Assembly: GCA_029204225.1 (NCBI GenBank)
Contig: CM055113.1
Coordinates: 8,952,364 to 9,016,363 of the forward strand
DNA from: Diphasiastrum complanatum
Lineage: Eukaryota > Streptophyta > Lycopodiopsida > Lycopodiales > Lycopodiaceae
Direction: 5' to 3'
Length of the DNA: 64,000 bases
Under the pieces are notes generated by a model. That model had not been told where the DNA came from. It ran no database searches and saw nothing but the letters and a program-made list of their open reading frames with translations. Shown one piece after another: positions 1-12,039 of this stretch. The first letter of the stretch is position 1; the number at the start of each line of letters is the position of its first letter. The position numbers were made by a program, and so were the translations under genes.

Positions 1-766
1 TGACCAGTTCTTTCACGAGCTGATTCCAAACCGTCCACAATTGTCTGTTAAAAAATCCCTTACCAATTTCCAAAAGTTGCAAACAAAACATAAAACACCT
101 TTACCTGTATACAATAATATTAAGTCTAGGCCCCATGATAGTACTTGAATGCAGCAAACAAAATATGCAATCTACGTAGCAGATTTTTGGATGCTTCTAA
201 GCTGTTCCAGGCTAAGGCATGTGCTAGTGTACCATGAATAATCACGAATTGCAGATTATTGATAACATTGTCACTCTAGAGGTTTTTCGGCACTCAACAT
301 GGACAGACATTTTACGGTATTCCCCGTTTCCCCCCCGCCCCCTTAGAGGATCTACATACAGTGACCTTTGATTTTCAGATATTTAAATCTGTTTGCCCTG
401 TTTTATATGCTTGGATAGAGAATTAGCCACCTTTGCAATGCATTGATGTGAGAATCCAATATCAAAACTAATGAAATAAGGAAAAAAGATCTTGTGAATC
501 TTTGCGATATAGTGTGACACATGACTCTATATTTAGTTACAATTGATAATAGGTCATTTCATAATGCTTCAGCTTTCAATGCAACGTTGACATCTCTACA
601 TCTAGTTCTGAAAGATACAAACAGAGCACCAGCCTGCTCCTTAGCTGAAAAGTTCTTAACAAGGAATGATGTAAAAAATGACTCATCTTAAAAACCATGA
701 ACCCATTCCATACACATATTATACAATGAATCACAAAACACAAGCATCCAATTCATAGCCGGTAAC

Positions 767-2674
767 CTCAGCTTTTCGCAGGGCTTCCTCAGTGCTGTGA
801 ATTCGTCTCTGCTGCTCTTCATCAATCTTTGTGGCCTGGGTCACAAGCAATAAAGCACAACTCAGAATTGCACATCTCCTTTTAAATATGATCTTATATC
901 AGACAATAAGAACTAACTACACTAGAGACAACAAGATCATGTGGCCAGGATAAGCGCAATAAAGCACCAGGCAAAATAGAGCATAAACTTCTGATTACAA
1001 ACATGGTGAGATAGCATGCCATAAGAACTAATAACATTGGAGATGATAAAGAAGCAATTAATTAACCAAAATTGGATGAGCATAACCTCATGAACAATTT
1101 ATGCCACAAATCAACCCCTTGTTTTGGGGGCTTCATGAATTCTGATTGCATCTCACCTCGAAGATGTATCAGTGTGACTATCCAGTGCTCCTTCCATCTC
1201 TTTCCTTTTCTCTCATTTGCGTCAAGATCTACTTCGCACATGTCCCTTTTTTTTATTTCTTTCCCTTACGAGGTTGTTCGGTTTCATTGAGGCCAAGGCC
1301 CACAGAGACTTCTGGAAACATATTCTTTGCAGTTGGCCTTCTAACGGAAAGCTTCTGCAAAGTGTTCTCCTGGGTGGAGGCCACGACAGCTTGATTCTAA
1401 GAACCGACCTCAATTGGCAAATCGCACAAAATGGAGAAAGAGGCTATTCATGTGAATGGCATCATTTCAACCACAGGAGCCGGAACTCAGAAATTCGAGC
1501 CTATTGTATGGATGTCTCCAAAAATTTAAGTAAAGTGGGAGTGGGGAGTCAAGTATTAAAGAGCAAACTATAACACAACCAAGTTACTAATAGGATCCAC
1601 TACTTAGACTTCAGTTGCTTACTTGCAGCATTAGCAAGAATGGAACATTTATGCTAGACTTTTGGGTGCTAAAGACAAAGGCACTTATATGCTGAATGGA
1701 ATAACTACTAAAACTTTCCCTTTTTTTCCATTGAAGTTCCAATAGATGTGAACAGCCTTTTCCTGATGACATACATCAATGTCCACATACCAGCAATGAC
1801 CTCATTCTGAAGCTTGGTCCCCTCATTATGAAGCTTGCTGATTATAAGGTCCATCATCAAGAAGATATACTCAAAGAACATCGAGGCATTCTCCAAAACT
1901 ATATGAGCCAAACTACTGTGAGCAACAGACTGCTGACCTCATAATTTTTGTTCAAAAGCTCAGTAACAGTCGCTTCTGAGGATTCTGCACGCGTCTTGAA
2001 AGTTTGTAACTCGCTCTCTAGCTTTCCAACATCATGGTGTAGCTTCTCCACCTTATCATTGATAAGCAAATTAGCAAAGGAGCACCCACATATTTTGATC
2101 CAGCGAAAGAATTTCAGAGCTTCAAGGTGGACAGCATACAAGGAAGAAAATCAAGAAACGCTCTGCAGAACTGAAACTTGAATGCTGTAATCTGGATGTA
2201 GTTAGAAAATGACTCTCATTTATTCTTTCGAATTTCCAAAAGAGAAGACTTGAGTAGCATAGCTAAACTCTAACTGACATCAAGAATCACCACAAAAATA
2301 GTAGTTATACGTAAAAAATTGCTACACCTCTTGCTGAAAGGTATTTCTAAATGAGGAGATTAAGTGTACCTGCGCTTCTAAACTATTCGCTGTGTCTTGT
2401 GCAGCTAACAGCCTCTCTTCTACTTTTCCACTGCCCTGTTCCTGGATAGCCTGTTTTTATAAAGGGTACAAAGACATTAAGTCTGCATGTGGGAAGAAAG
2501 AACAATTACAGCTTTATTTACAAGTGTGTAGCTCTGATATCTATTAAATTTTCGTCCTTGAAGAAGAGCAATTACTAGCTAACTATGATATTTTCCACAC
2601 ATTAAGAATAAACCGTGATCAAAGTGCCGCTTGTAGTGTCCAGCCAGAACTTGATTTGCAGGCGTTCTGAGCAC

Positions 2675-2728
<54 letters not shown>

Positions 2729-3278
2729 CACAACATTGTTGAATATGTCAATAAAAAACCATAACCAATGATTTGTAACCTCTTCTTGAACAGCCATAAA
2801 CAACAAGTAAAAGAAATGCTGCATTCATCCAAAAAGCATTAAGCAATCGTCATAGCAAAATCTCACAATACGAATCTCTGCCGATAGAGCAGCTTCATTG
2901 CACTTACACAAATCAATGGATGACCTCAACAGTCGTCACTCACCATCATCTCCTGCCTTTCAAGACTTTCGCTCACTTACACTTTACTTTAATAACAACA
3001 TTCATCTTTCCTGGCATAGTGGTTATTGTTAACAGATAGCGTATGTATGCATGCAATTGGTTCCATCTTCGATTTACTTATGACACCGTGCATGCAATTG
3101 CAAATCTTAGTCAAACTTTCACCCCGCACAATTGGTATTTACCAGCTGAATTATCAAAATCAACTTGAACCAGGCATGGAGCTATCATTTCCTTAAACAC
3201 ATTGGGGCTTCTGACAAGACGAACTCTTTCATCTTTCAATTATCTGCTATCGTTCAGTTCATAAATATACAAAACAAG

Positions 3279-3350
<72 letters not shown>

Positions 3351-3532
3351 CCCACAGCGTCTATTAATATTATATGCTGCTTACGCATGGACTTGATTGT
3401 CGAATCGTTATTGCCAAAAGAATCAAGTCAGTAACCAAATGCCTTAGGGTTTGTTGCAATCTCTACCAATTCCAGATGAGAGGTGGATACACATTGACAT
3501 GGCCTCTATCACTAGTTTACCTGATATAGTGC

Positions 3533-3577
<45 letters not shown>

Positions 3578-6481
3578 ACAGCAAAAGGATGAACTACTGT
3601 TTTTGTTGTGGTGGACAGCCTTACTACGGGTTGCACATTGTATTCGTACTAGGACAACATTTACTGCTTCACAAGCAACAGTACATTTCTTAAAGTATGT
3701 CTGTAAACGCGATGGGTAGCCGCAAAAACTAGCAAGTCATAGATGGCAAGTTTAAGAGTGGATAGACCTACTAAAGTTACAAATCTTATGCCCACTAGAC
3801 AAGTTTTAATTAGTCACAAGCAGCGACGCAATTCTGGGAGTGTGTCTAAACTGTCCGAGTGACCCACCACGAAATAGTAAGGACAGGAATGCCAAGTTTA
3901 TGAGTGTATTCTGGCAGTTTTTGTTCACACCCTTGGGTATCAAAATAACTTCAAGTAATGCGTACCATCCACACTGTACGGACTCGTGGTCAATTAGAAA
4001 GGGTTAACAGAATGCTGGAACATAATGTGAGGCATTTATGTTTTGACTCACAGAACACTGTTGATAAGTAAGTGGTTAAGTTAGGAAGTTTTGGTGTAAT
4101 ACCACTAAACATTTGTCAATAGGGATGGGCCCAAATGGAGCTTTATGTGGCTGTAGTGGATACTAGTATTCAGATACTTATGATAAATTTGTACTTCTGA
4201 TCAATTAGCAACAAGGGTGGATTCTCCACTATTATCCACTCACAATGTGAGGAAACTGTCTGCTTGCCAGATAGTAGCTATGTCTGAGAAGCTTTCTTGC
4301 ACAAACAGATGATGTTACACATATATCATGTCTGCCAAAGTCGATAGATTCCTAACTTGCTCGTTTCTTGTGGGATGAAGTCACCTACTACCTGTTACTC
4401 AGTTTGGAGACAATTCAAGGTTGGAATATGTTGTTTTTCCCTGATGTGATGGTTTGATAATCATAGCAAATATATCAACAAAACAGCCAATTCATTTAAT
4501 ATATCAGATTCTATATGCAGATACTTCAAAGAATCGAGAGAGAACAGGAAGATCACCTTTAACAAATCAGGTGATGTGGCAAATTTCACCTATGGCCTAA
4601 AGAGGATTCATGGTTGGCTTAAGTGCAGGGCGGTGTACCTACATCAGCAGGATTCTTTTCCTGCAGAACCTTGACATCATATGCGAGTAGAAACTTTCTC
4701 TTCCAGAATTCTACTGGGACGAATGTTGAAAATAGGAGAAACATGATACATATTTTGCATCCACAGATCCCAGGCATGTATTCCTATTTGTTATCAAACA
4801 ACCTAACATCGATATCCAGTCTTGTAGCTTCAAACTGGATTCAACCTTCTCTAGGCCAGGAGCTCTGTTGGGCATAACCTAACCCCATGTGTGAATGGTA
4901 AATCAGGACTACTCTGAGTATTTAGGCTACAAGTAATTGCATCTTTACTGATTGACAGTCACCGATGTTTGGTACTAGATTGTGGCATAAGTTTTTGCCA
5001 TGCTGAACCAACTAACACACCGTTCAGACACCTTGTATGTTGTGACATTTATGATACGGAGATGCATCATCAGAACTATTTTCAACTTTACCTGATCAAT
5101 TGCAAGCTTTACATATCCAAATTATGCACAAAAAATGTCTTAGCTACCAAAGGATGAAACATGCAAGATTCACATGTTACATTTAACTTAGCATGACGCA
5201 TCATTGAACTTAAAAAACAACCGATTTCAGTTATGAGAACGAAATGACAATTTGCATTTCCCCGAAATAACTCACATATCCAGGACACATTATAGTGAGA
5301 GTTCACAAACATCCATTAAACAGCCCAAGAAAGTACGTGATCACCAGATCTCAAACGGATCCATGTTATATCTAGATATAAAATTAACACGGAAGGTAAC
5401 GAAAGGGTTTCAAAATTCAATACCTGAACATCTTCCAATTGGTTCTTCAGAAAAGAGATTACTTTTTCCTTATCCTGCAGGCTCGAATCTTTTGCTTTCA
5501 ATTTCGCCTCTGTATCAGTAAAATATAAACAATTAGCGTAGCGACATATATGGAATCCACGTTGCTTCTCAACCGATCTAATGCTAGCCTAATATGCACG
5601 CCAAGCATGAACTTGCAAGTTGCAACGATGCTTGAACTACCCTTCTGTTGATTGCGTTCCTCTATGGATGGAATACTTGGCTTCAACGTTAACTATACTA
5701 TTATGTAAAAAAGTTTAATACTTGACAATAGACTTTGCCACCAACTGAAATATAAATCTTCATTGCCATAGACATTCACCAGTGAGGACACACAAAAGAT
5801 CCTGTTGAAAAACTAAGTGCAATACCGTCAGCTATTTCCCCTGCAAGTCAATAGTGTCAACTCCTTCGAACCGATAAAGAAAACTAATCTAGACAACGCT
5901 GATCTAAACGAAATGTGAGATCATTCTTAACTTCGATCTATATGATCAAATCCAGCAAAAGTTTACTCATTCTGCCTCGGATTTTATTCAAACATCAAGA
6001 ACTTATTACTGCTAGAATTGCATTCGAGGATCCCTTGAGAATCGGAATCCCCTAAATCTTCCAAATGCGATTTCTAATGCATAAGCTTTCTATGAATTCG
6101 TTTTAAGACAGATCTCAACTTGATAAAGATTGATCCCAATCAAATCCAAGGCATCTTTTAGCTTCAGACAACTTCCAATTCTGAAACAAATCCACTTATT
6201 AAGCCTCCAAAATAAAACTACCAATAACAACAAACTCATTAATAACAAATTTCCCAGGAATCCATTTCTGGATGAAGCTCACCTAAACCTTCCACCAGCG
6301 ATTGCATATGCTTAACGTCTTTCAAAACATTGGTGTTAGCCAAATCCAGATCTGTAACGTCACAGTCTACTTGCTGGCCATGAGGGATCTGAATGCCTGC
6401 ATCTGCCGAAACCAGTTTCAGATCAAATGCAGCAAACAATGCCAGCAACAACAGCGAGAGGCAGCGTCTCCTGGAATCCAT
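767..6481 (-). CDS. Signal-peptide coiled-coil protein, At4g31340/At2g24420-like (six exons seen, 3' end missing)
   Basis: Exons on the minus strand are 6481-6283, 5509-5424, 2450-2370, 2051-1938, 1833-1801 and 835-767. Each is bounded by GT/AG and all six join in frame, giving 194 codons. The start at 6481 (MDSRRRC) is followed by a hydrophobic leucine/alanine stretch and a VSA-DA site that looks like a secretory signal peptide. The rest is charged heptad-like coiled coil (for example KEKVISFLKNQLEDVQ, EEQQRRIHSTEEALRKAE). From memory, the order and content of these blocks resemble the Arabidopsis At4g31340/At2g24420 proteins, often named myosin-heavy-chain-related or DNA-repair-ATPase-related. 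Their function is not firmly known, and I infer an endomembrane or secretory location only from the signal peptide. In that family a long C-terminal region follows; I could not resolve those exons below 767, although positions 1-20 could begin one (LVKELV on the minus strand). Intron 2 is about 2.9 kb and carries three microsatellites. No stop or frameshift is seen. Confidence 0.85.
2677..2727. repeat. (GA)n microsatellite
   Basis: About 25 uninterrupted GA units lie in intron 2 of the minus-strand coiled-coil gene. The frames crossing it (runs of SL or RE) are artefacts. Confidence 0.97.
3281..3350. repeat. Compound (TC)n-(AC)n microsatellite
   Basis: A 48-bp TC run (3281-3328) passes directly into a 22-bp AC run (3329-3350). 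It lies in intron 2 of the coiled-coil gene. Confidence 0.97.
3535..3576. repeat. (GA)n microsatellite
   Basis: About 21 GA units form the third dinucleotide tract inside the same 2.9-kb intron. Confidence 0.97.
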
Positions 6482-7080
6482 GATGGCAGAGACAACTGAC
6501 GCCCTCGCTCGATCAGCTTCCCACCATCTCTGACATAATATATCAGCTCTCAATTATGCGATCAAATGCAGCAGGGCGAAGCGCTTCCTCTGCCTCTTCT
6601 TGCACTGCTGAAACCTGCCCGTCCCAGCCTCTGCCCGGCCTCTTGGACAACTGTGGGATAGCATGGCCTTCATCGAGGACCTGCCCATCTGGAGGCTGCC
6701 CGGGAGGCAGAGGGGCCGAAGACCACATGGAGAAGTAGTCCACGAGAGAGATGCGCGTCTTTAGAGAAAAGTAAAAGGTGATGAGGCTTGGCCCTTTTAT
6801 TTCTCTTCATGATCCTATTTTGTCGCCTAGTGTGGGATGGGAGGTATTGAATATATTAATTTTGGTGAGTGAGGGGTGTGTCATGCCGCATTCCACGTGG
6901 GGATGAAGCTACATGACACCTTGAGCTAAGTAAAACACACTCTCTCTCCATTCTTCAAGCGATCTCTCCCACCCTCTCTACGTCCTTCAAGTGATCTCTC
7001 CACCCTCGTGTAAGCACATTAGTATGCATTGTGATGCGTATGATATTGAGGCCCGTAGCTAGCCTCCGACGCAAGCTCGC
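6482..7080 (-). promoter_or_regulatory. 5' leader and promoter region of the coiled-coil gene
   Basis: This is the DNA upstream of the start codon at 6481. Positions 6482-6745 are GC-rich and contain an upstream ATG at 6728 that opens a 61-codon frame ending at 6543, before the main start. Positions 6940-7010 are pyrimidine-rich, with two near copies of TCAAGYGATCTCTCYCACC. I cannot place a TATA box or transcription start with confidence. The promoter role is inferred from position only. Confidence 0.35.
6543..6728 (-). CDS. Possible upstream ORF, 61 residues
   Basis: The frame starts at an ATG (MWSSAPLPPG) and ends in IIES before a stop. It lies wholly upstream of the coiled-coil gene start, in the likely 5' leader. 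It is proline- and charge-rich with no motif I recognise. It could be a translated regulatory uORF or a chance frame in GC-rich leader DNA; nothing in the sequence decides between them. Confidence 0.2.
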   Translation of the reverse strand: MWSSAPLPPGQPPDGQVLDEGHAIPQLSKRPGRGWDGQVSAVQEEAEEALRPAAFDRIIES

Positions 7081-7107
7081 ATGATGGTAGTTAGCTCAGC
7101 CACCCAT

Positions 7108-7295
7108 TTGTGAGTTTCTTCAATAGCTCAAAGTGACCAAACATCCGATTACGTGTAGTGCCCACATGGGCAACGATTTGATGCATCACCTGAAGCTTGA
7201 AGGTGGTGTGACAAGTTTTGTGACTTTCTTCAATGGGTGAGAGTGACCAAACCACCATAGAATAGAAAGAGAGATGTAGTGGCCACATCTACTAT
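7108..7295. repeat. Diverged direct duplication of about 60 bp
   Basis: Two copies, near 7110-7170 and 7218-7290, share TTTCTTCAAT, GTGACCAAAC and a TAGTG-CCACAT end. No gene is seen in 7081-7380. Confidence 0.6.
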
Positions 7296-7379
7296 ATGTT
7301 GCAACATTTTAAAGGGGGAACAACAACTTGTCATGCACCCCTTATAGATGTTGATGTGGCATTGACAACAATATGACTT

Positions 7380-8600
7380 CTTGATGGATGGTGACAACTT
7401 TCCAACAAATGATGAATGATCTATTTCATTCTTTTTTGGGAAAGTTCATAGTAGTGTTTCTAGATGATATTTTGATCTATAGTAGAACACTAAAAGAGGA
7501 CATAAAGAATTTATATATCATCTTAAGGATTTTAGGTCACTAGAATCTAAGTGTGAGTTCTTTAAAAAGGAACTTCTCTGCCTTGGTCATAAGATCACCG
7601 CGCAGGGGATCACGATTGATGTAGAAAAGGTAAAGACAATAGTTCATGAACTTGCGTCCTTTTTGAGTTTCATTGTGTTAGTCCAAAAGTTCATTGAGGA
7701 ATATTCTGAAATTGTCACACCTCTTAATAATGTTTTGAAAGGAGTAAAGAGTTGGAAAGGAAGGCTTAATTGTCCTCCAATAAAGTAAAATGAGAAATTA
7801 AATGAGAGTTTTCACACACTCAAGCTTCTAATTGCCTCAACTCTCGTGTTGAGAATAGCGGATCCAAATATCTCTTTCGTCATTAACACTTATGCGCGTG
7901 ATCTGGCTATTGGAGTTGTTCTCTTACATGAGGGTCAGCCCGTTGCTTTTGAGACCAAAAAGTTGTTTGATGTGCACTCTAAAATCATGGAGACATCACT
8001 AGTAAGGTAATAAGTTCATGGTGAACACAAATCTCAACCTTTGAAATACTTTTGCAATCAAAATGATCTGAGAGGTTGTAAGGCCCGATGGGCATAACTC
8101 ATGCAAGTATTTGACTTTCAAGTGTGGTATATCAAGGGAACCACCAATCACATGGCTGATGCACTTAGTCGAATTGGTGAAGTAAATGAACTTTTCTTCA
8201 TTGAGATCAACACAGATTTTTATCTCTCTTTGAGAGGTCTTTGTGAGAAAGACTCGCATTTTGGGCCAATATGGAAGAAAGTACTAGTGGACTCATCAAG
8301 CGAGTCTGATTTACAAAGTGATCAGTCTAGGAGAAAGAATAAAAAGATTGTTAATGAACTTTTGTTTAGGAAAGGGAAGATATGCATGCCCAATGTGGAG
8401 GCGATTAAAAAGAAAATTCTTTATGAATGCCATGACTCACCTTGTGCAGGGCATCCAAGCATACATCATACTTTAGATTTAGTATGAAAGTATTTTTATT
8501 GGCCAAAACTTAAGTCCTTTGTAGAATCTTATGTGGTCAAGTATGACGAATGCCCAATGCTAGTTAAATAAGGCCAAACACCTTAAGCTTGGGGGATTTG
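7380..8600 (+). pseudogene. Ty3 retrotransposon pol remnant: RT, RNase H, integrase zinc finger
   Basis: Read through frameshifts and stops, the plus strand gives the end of reverse transcriptase (TTFQQMMNDLF, then FLDDILIYS near 7455 with the catalytic DD intact) and the connection domain (FFKKELLCLGHKITAQG). RNase H follows (NTYARDLAIGVVLLHEGQPV near 7885), ending in VWYIKGTTNHMADALSRI near 8125. An integrase zinc-finger region comes next (YECHDSPCAGHPSIHHT near 8425, then a weak CC part). An integrase core start (EWDSISMDS) is visible near 8630. The 8101-8487 stretch is the longest open part. This order is the standard Ty3 pol order. Several stops and frameshifts, and loss of both ends, make it a dead fragment. 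Its left boundary near 7380 is only approximate. Confidence 0.85.
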
Positions 8601-8748
8601 TTGCATCCATTCAATATCCTTCATAAGGAATGGGATAGTATTTCAATGGATTCGCTAAAGTAGAGACAACATTGCTTCAGTTCTTCTGATCATTCTGAGA
8701 TGAATGGTCAAACAATGGACTAATTAGATGATGGAACAGATGCTTCTC

Positions 8749-8870
8749 GTTGGGAAAATGTTTTATCTTTCGTCGTCATGAGATTTACCTAGGCTGGTTG
8801 AGGATTGTTCGGCCTTGGTGGTGCTAGTAGTGTCATTCTTTGTTGTAGAGGGACTGGTGCAAGCCTTGTG
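8749..8870 (-). pseudogene. Fragment of family A Ty3 gag, inserted in antisense
   Basis: This stretch matches 39187-39310 of the Ty3 element A gag region closely and in the same strand sense (shared TTGGGAAAATG, then GGTGGTGCTRGTAGTG and CATTCTTTGTTGT). Gag of element A is read on the minus strand there, so this is a minus-strand gag scrap about 120 bp long. It sits between plus-strand Ty3 integrase debris and the start of LTR C, and has no coding capacity of its own. Confidence 0.75.
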
Positions 8871-8880
8871 TTGTCCCTTA

Positions 8881-9655
8881 TGTTAGCCCAACATAGGAAT
8901 TATTGTGGCATGTGTTTTGTAAGCCCACATAATTCGGATTAGGAAAACCTTATGCTTAGACCTTTTACTATTTAAGTTTAACTATTACAAACAATCATTT
9001 TAAATGATTCAACTTAGAAAGTCTAAGTTTAAGATTTAATTCCTAAGTTAAGTTAATTCCTAAGTTCAAGTTAAGTTTGATTCTAAGTTAGTGCAAGTGC
9101 ACAAATTAACTAGCTTTAAGTTTGGACTTAGTCCCATAAGCATGTTTAAGCTTAGGCCCACCACTCTTTCCATATATGGAAGTGGATTTGAGCCTCCAAC
9201 AACACTTGTACAAGCTATTGGATTAATAGAGACACTTTGTGTAATCTTGTTTTTGCTTACTTGTGTTCCCACTTGTGGATAGAATACTTGGTGGTAGGTG
9301 CTTGAGCCCCACTAAGCTTTCTTCATTTGGTTAATTTATGTGCATGTTGTTATGGGATTATCTTTCGTTCACTTTGCTTCCATTACCCTTGTGGAGTTAG
9401 TTTTAGATAAGCTTAGTATTGTTATTTGCATTACACTAGATGGGAGACTGCCATACTGTAACTTAAGCATTCCTCCACTCTTAGTTCTCTTCTAGTTGGG
9501 AGACCGCCATAGAAGAACCCACAAACAAACAATAGGAAACTATGATTTGAGTGGATCTTATCCGTACTCACTCTACACAAAACATTTTAGGATCATTCTA
9601 ATTCTACTAGATGGGAGACCGCCATGATAGAACATAGAGTACTAAACGTACAACA
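8881..9655 (+). repeat. Candidate 5' LTR of Ty3 element C
   Basis: The start is placed at TGTTAGCCC (8881) and the end at CAACA (9655), immediately before a tRNA-Asp-like primer site. The TG...CA ends and the downstream gag support an LTR of about 775 bp. The right end is well placed by the primer site; the left end is a guess, since no second copy is present in the window. It contains AAGTT-rich DNA near 8940-9085 and three copies of a TGGGAGACYGCCAT motif (about 9440, 9497, 9612). Confidence 0.55.
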
Positions 9656-9656
9656 T

Positions 9657-9673
9657 TGGCACTGTTGCCGCTC
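9657..9673 (+). other. Primer-binding site, tRNA-Asp type (element C)
   Basis: TGGCACTGTTGCCGCTC matches the plant tRNA-Asp-primed form TGGCGCCGTTGCCGGGG with several substitutions. It lies two bases after the LTR end, as expected for first-strand priming. Confidence 0.6.
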
Positions 9674-10890
9674 ATTTCATTACTTCTATTGCTTTTTTTT
9701 TTCCTTGCCTTTCCATTAGTTATCTTGTTTCTTCTCTCATTCATCTTGTTTTTCACAAATCCCTCTTCCATTAAACCTACCGTACTACCTCATTTTGGAG
9801 AGGGGGAAGAACCAAAGAATTTGATTTAATTTTTAAGTATTTTTAGCAGTTTTTAGGTATTTTTTATGATTTTGGTTTATTTTTTGCATGAAACCTCATC
9901 AACAGAACTCGACCACCTGCACAAAACCTGAACAAAACATCAGCTTTCTGAATACCCCTTGTGCTTCTGTAAGGCCAAAAAGTAGACCAATAAGCTGTTT
10001 TGGCCTGTTCTTTGACAATGATCACACACCAAATCACCTCAGATAAACTCGCCCATCATCAAGAATACAGATCTCACAGTGCCAAATCCATCAGTTTCAT
10101 GTGCGAGTTCTCTGGAGCTCATCCTTGTCAAAAAAAATTTATCTCAAACCAAACTTTTTCAAAAAAATATTCAAAACAAAATTCGCCCATTGTCATTATG
10201 GCTCAAAAACCAGTTGCACGAGTTCCTAATGACGTGCAAATTTTCTATAGTGGAAAAAGTTTGAATTTTGAACAGTCAAATAAATTTTTGCTATTTTGGT
10301 CAAACCAAACTTGCACACATACTGAAGGCCACAACTCAAATTCGCCCATGCGATTTTTGACTTTGTCAGTGAATTTCCAACTCACATATACCCTGTGTGA
10401 ATTTTTCTTGACTAAAAAAGTGATTCTAAGTGACTTTAAGAGATTCTTGCCATAAATAGAACTCACACAACTATCTACTCTACTCAACAAAACTCGCACA
10501 CATTCCTAGGAACTCGCCCATAGTAAGACAGATCTGCTTGAGGTTTGAAATCAGAAAAATTTTGAAAAAAGTTTTTGTCTGAACCACAAGGACCTTGAAA
10601 TTTTATTAAAATATTGAGGTTCAGAACTCGCACACTATACCCTTGATTGAGTCAACTAACTTTTGAGACCTTAGCAGCTTGTGCAAGTTTTGGTTGTGTT
10701 CTGTGAACCAAGAATTTCCAGAGAGTTGTCAGTTTTACCTTATCTAGTTGATTGACCACCTTCAATGTGCGTTCATGGAAACATCACTCTCGGACGTTGA
10801 AGTCCTATCTTACTATTGTAATTTTATAGTAATATCACCCTGGCGAGACGACTAATTATAGGCGACATAAGTAAGGAACCTGAAGGTGCC
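9674..10890 (+). other. Untranslated leader of Ty3 element C
   Basis: About 1.2 kb lies between the primer site and gag with no convincing ORF. It is notable for repeated AACTCGCMCA or ATTCGCCCA words at about 9905, 10046, 10181, 10340, 10491, 10511 and 10624. The open frame 10000-10455 has no recognisable motif and overlaps these words, so I do not call it a gene. Confidence 0.5.
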
Positions 10891-10904
10891 CCTGCTCCAT
10901 GAAT

Positions 10905-12030
10905 CAAATGACGAATCCCTAGGATCGATGCACCTAAATATGATGGAGGATCCGACCCAATCAGATTTCTCCAAGATTTTGAAAATGCCTGTAAATTCTA
11001 TGATGATACTTCTGAGAAAGAAAAATTGCATCTTTTTTCTATGATATTACTCGGGAACGCTAAGGAATGGTATCTTAATCTCGAAGAGTCTGATATAGTT
11101 TCCTGGGAAACCCTTACTGCCGCCCTGACTAAACGATTCAAACCTTCCAAATTGACCCAAATCACTTTCATTCAACTATCTCATATCAAGATGAGAAGAG
11201 ACGAATCTGTACACACCTACATCGAGCACTTTAAGCACCTCAAAGTTGAATGCGTTGATGAGAAAACAATAGAAAAAATGGCTATCAAACTCTTCCTGGT
11301 AGGTTTACCTAAATCTATCTGACAAGAACTTAAACCAGCCGACTCTTATGACCAGCTGAAGGATGTAATGGATGATGCCATTAAAGAGGAAGATGAAGAA
11401 TCCGATGATGAGTATGACCATTGTGATCGCAAGGAAAAAGCTCCCGTTAAAAATGATACACACCCTATTTCTCGCAAAATGCAAGACCAATGTATAGGCA
11501 ATACCGACCCCCCTGGTCCACCACCTTACAATCCTCAATAGACCTGTCAGCAAACAGGACAATTCCAGCCACGATCGCCATGCCCACAACAATATCCCCC
11601 TAAACAGCCTTATGTCGTAAATCAATCTCAACCACAAGCACTGGTTCACTACATTGATCCCGGCTATGTTGATTCTGCTACGTATTATGTTGAAGAATCT
11701 CCAAATGCTAGTCACGAAGTGGACCCGACATACCAATATGATGCCAACATTGTCACTTATGATCCAAACCAGCCATACTATGCCACCCCACAAGTAAGTT
11801 ATGTGGCACAACCCATGTCTACCTTGAGAGGTTGTTTTGTTTGTGCTGGTTGACACCCTAGCATCCTTGTCCTAACAAGCTCAAATTCCCACCCCTACGT
11901 GATAACTGCAGAATCGAGCACCATACAAAAGACTGTCCAAATCGACCTAAACCATCTGTCCCAGTTCATTCAGTTCAGGTTGAGACCTTACCAGCTATGG
12001 TCATGACTAGAGCTTAGAGAGCAGCTAGCC
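10905..12030 (+). pseudogene. Ty3 gag, decayed (element C)
   Basis: The capsid-like region reads PRIDAPKYDGGSDPIRFLQ (about 10920) through LFSMILLGNAKEWYLN, KRFKPSKLT and a GLPKSI end at 11322, where a stop interrupts. The frame resumes with ELKPADSYDQLKDVMDDAIK. The order and wording match gag of element A on the minus strand at 39.9-40.4 kb (DPIRFLQ, RFKP, GLP). A tyrosine/proline/glutamine-rich linker follows, then cysteine-knuckle debris (GCFVCAG near 11830 and CRIEHHTKDC near 11910) after a frameshift. In-frame stops such as that before RIPRIDAP (about 10907) and after PKSI make it non-functional. Gag would form the particle shell in an active element. Confidence 0.85.
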
Positions 12031-12039
12031 GAAAAACAG

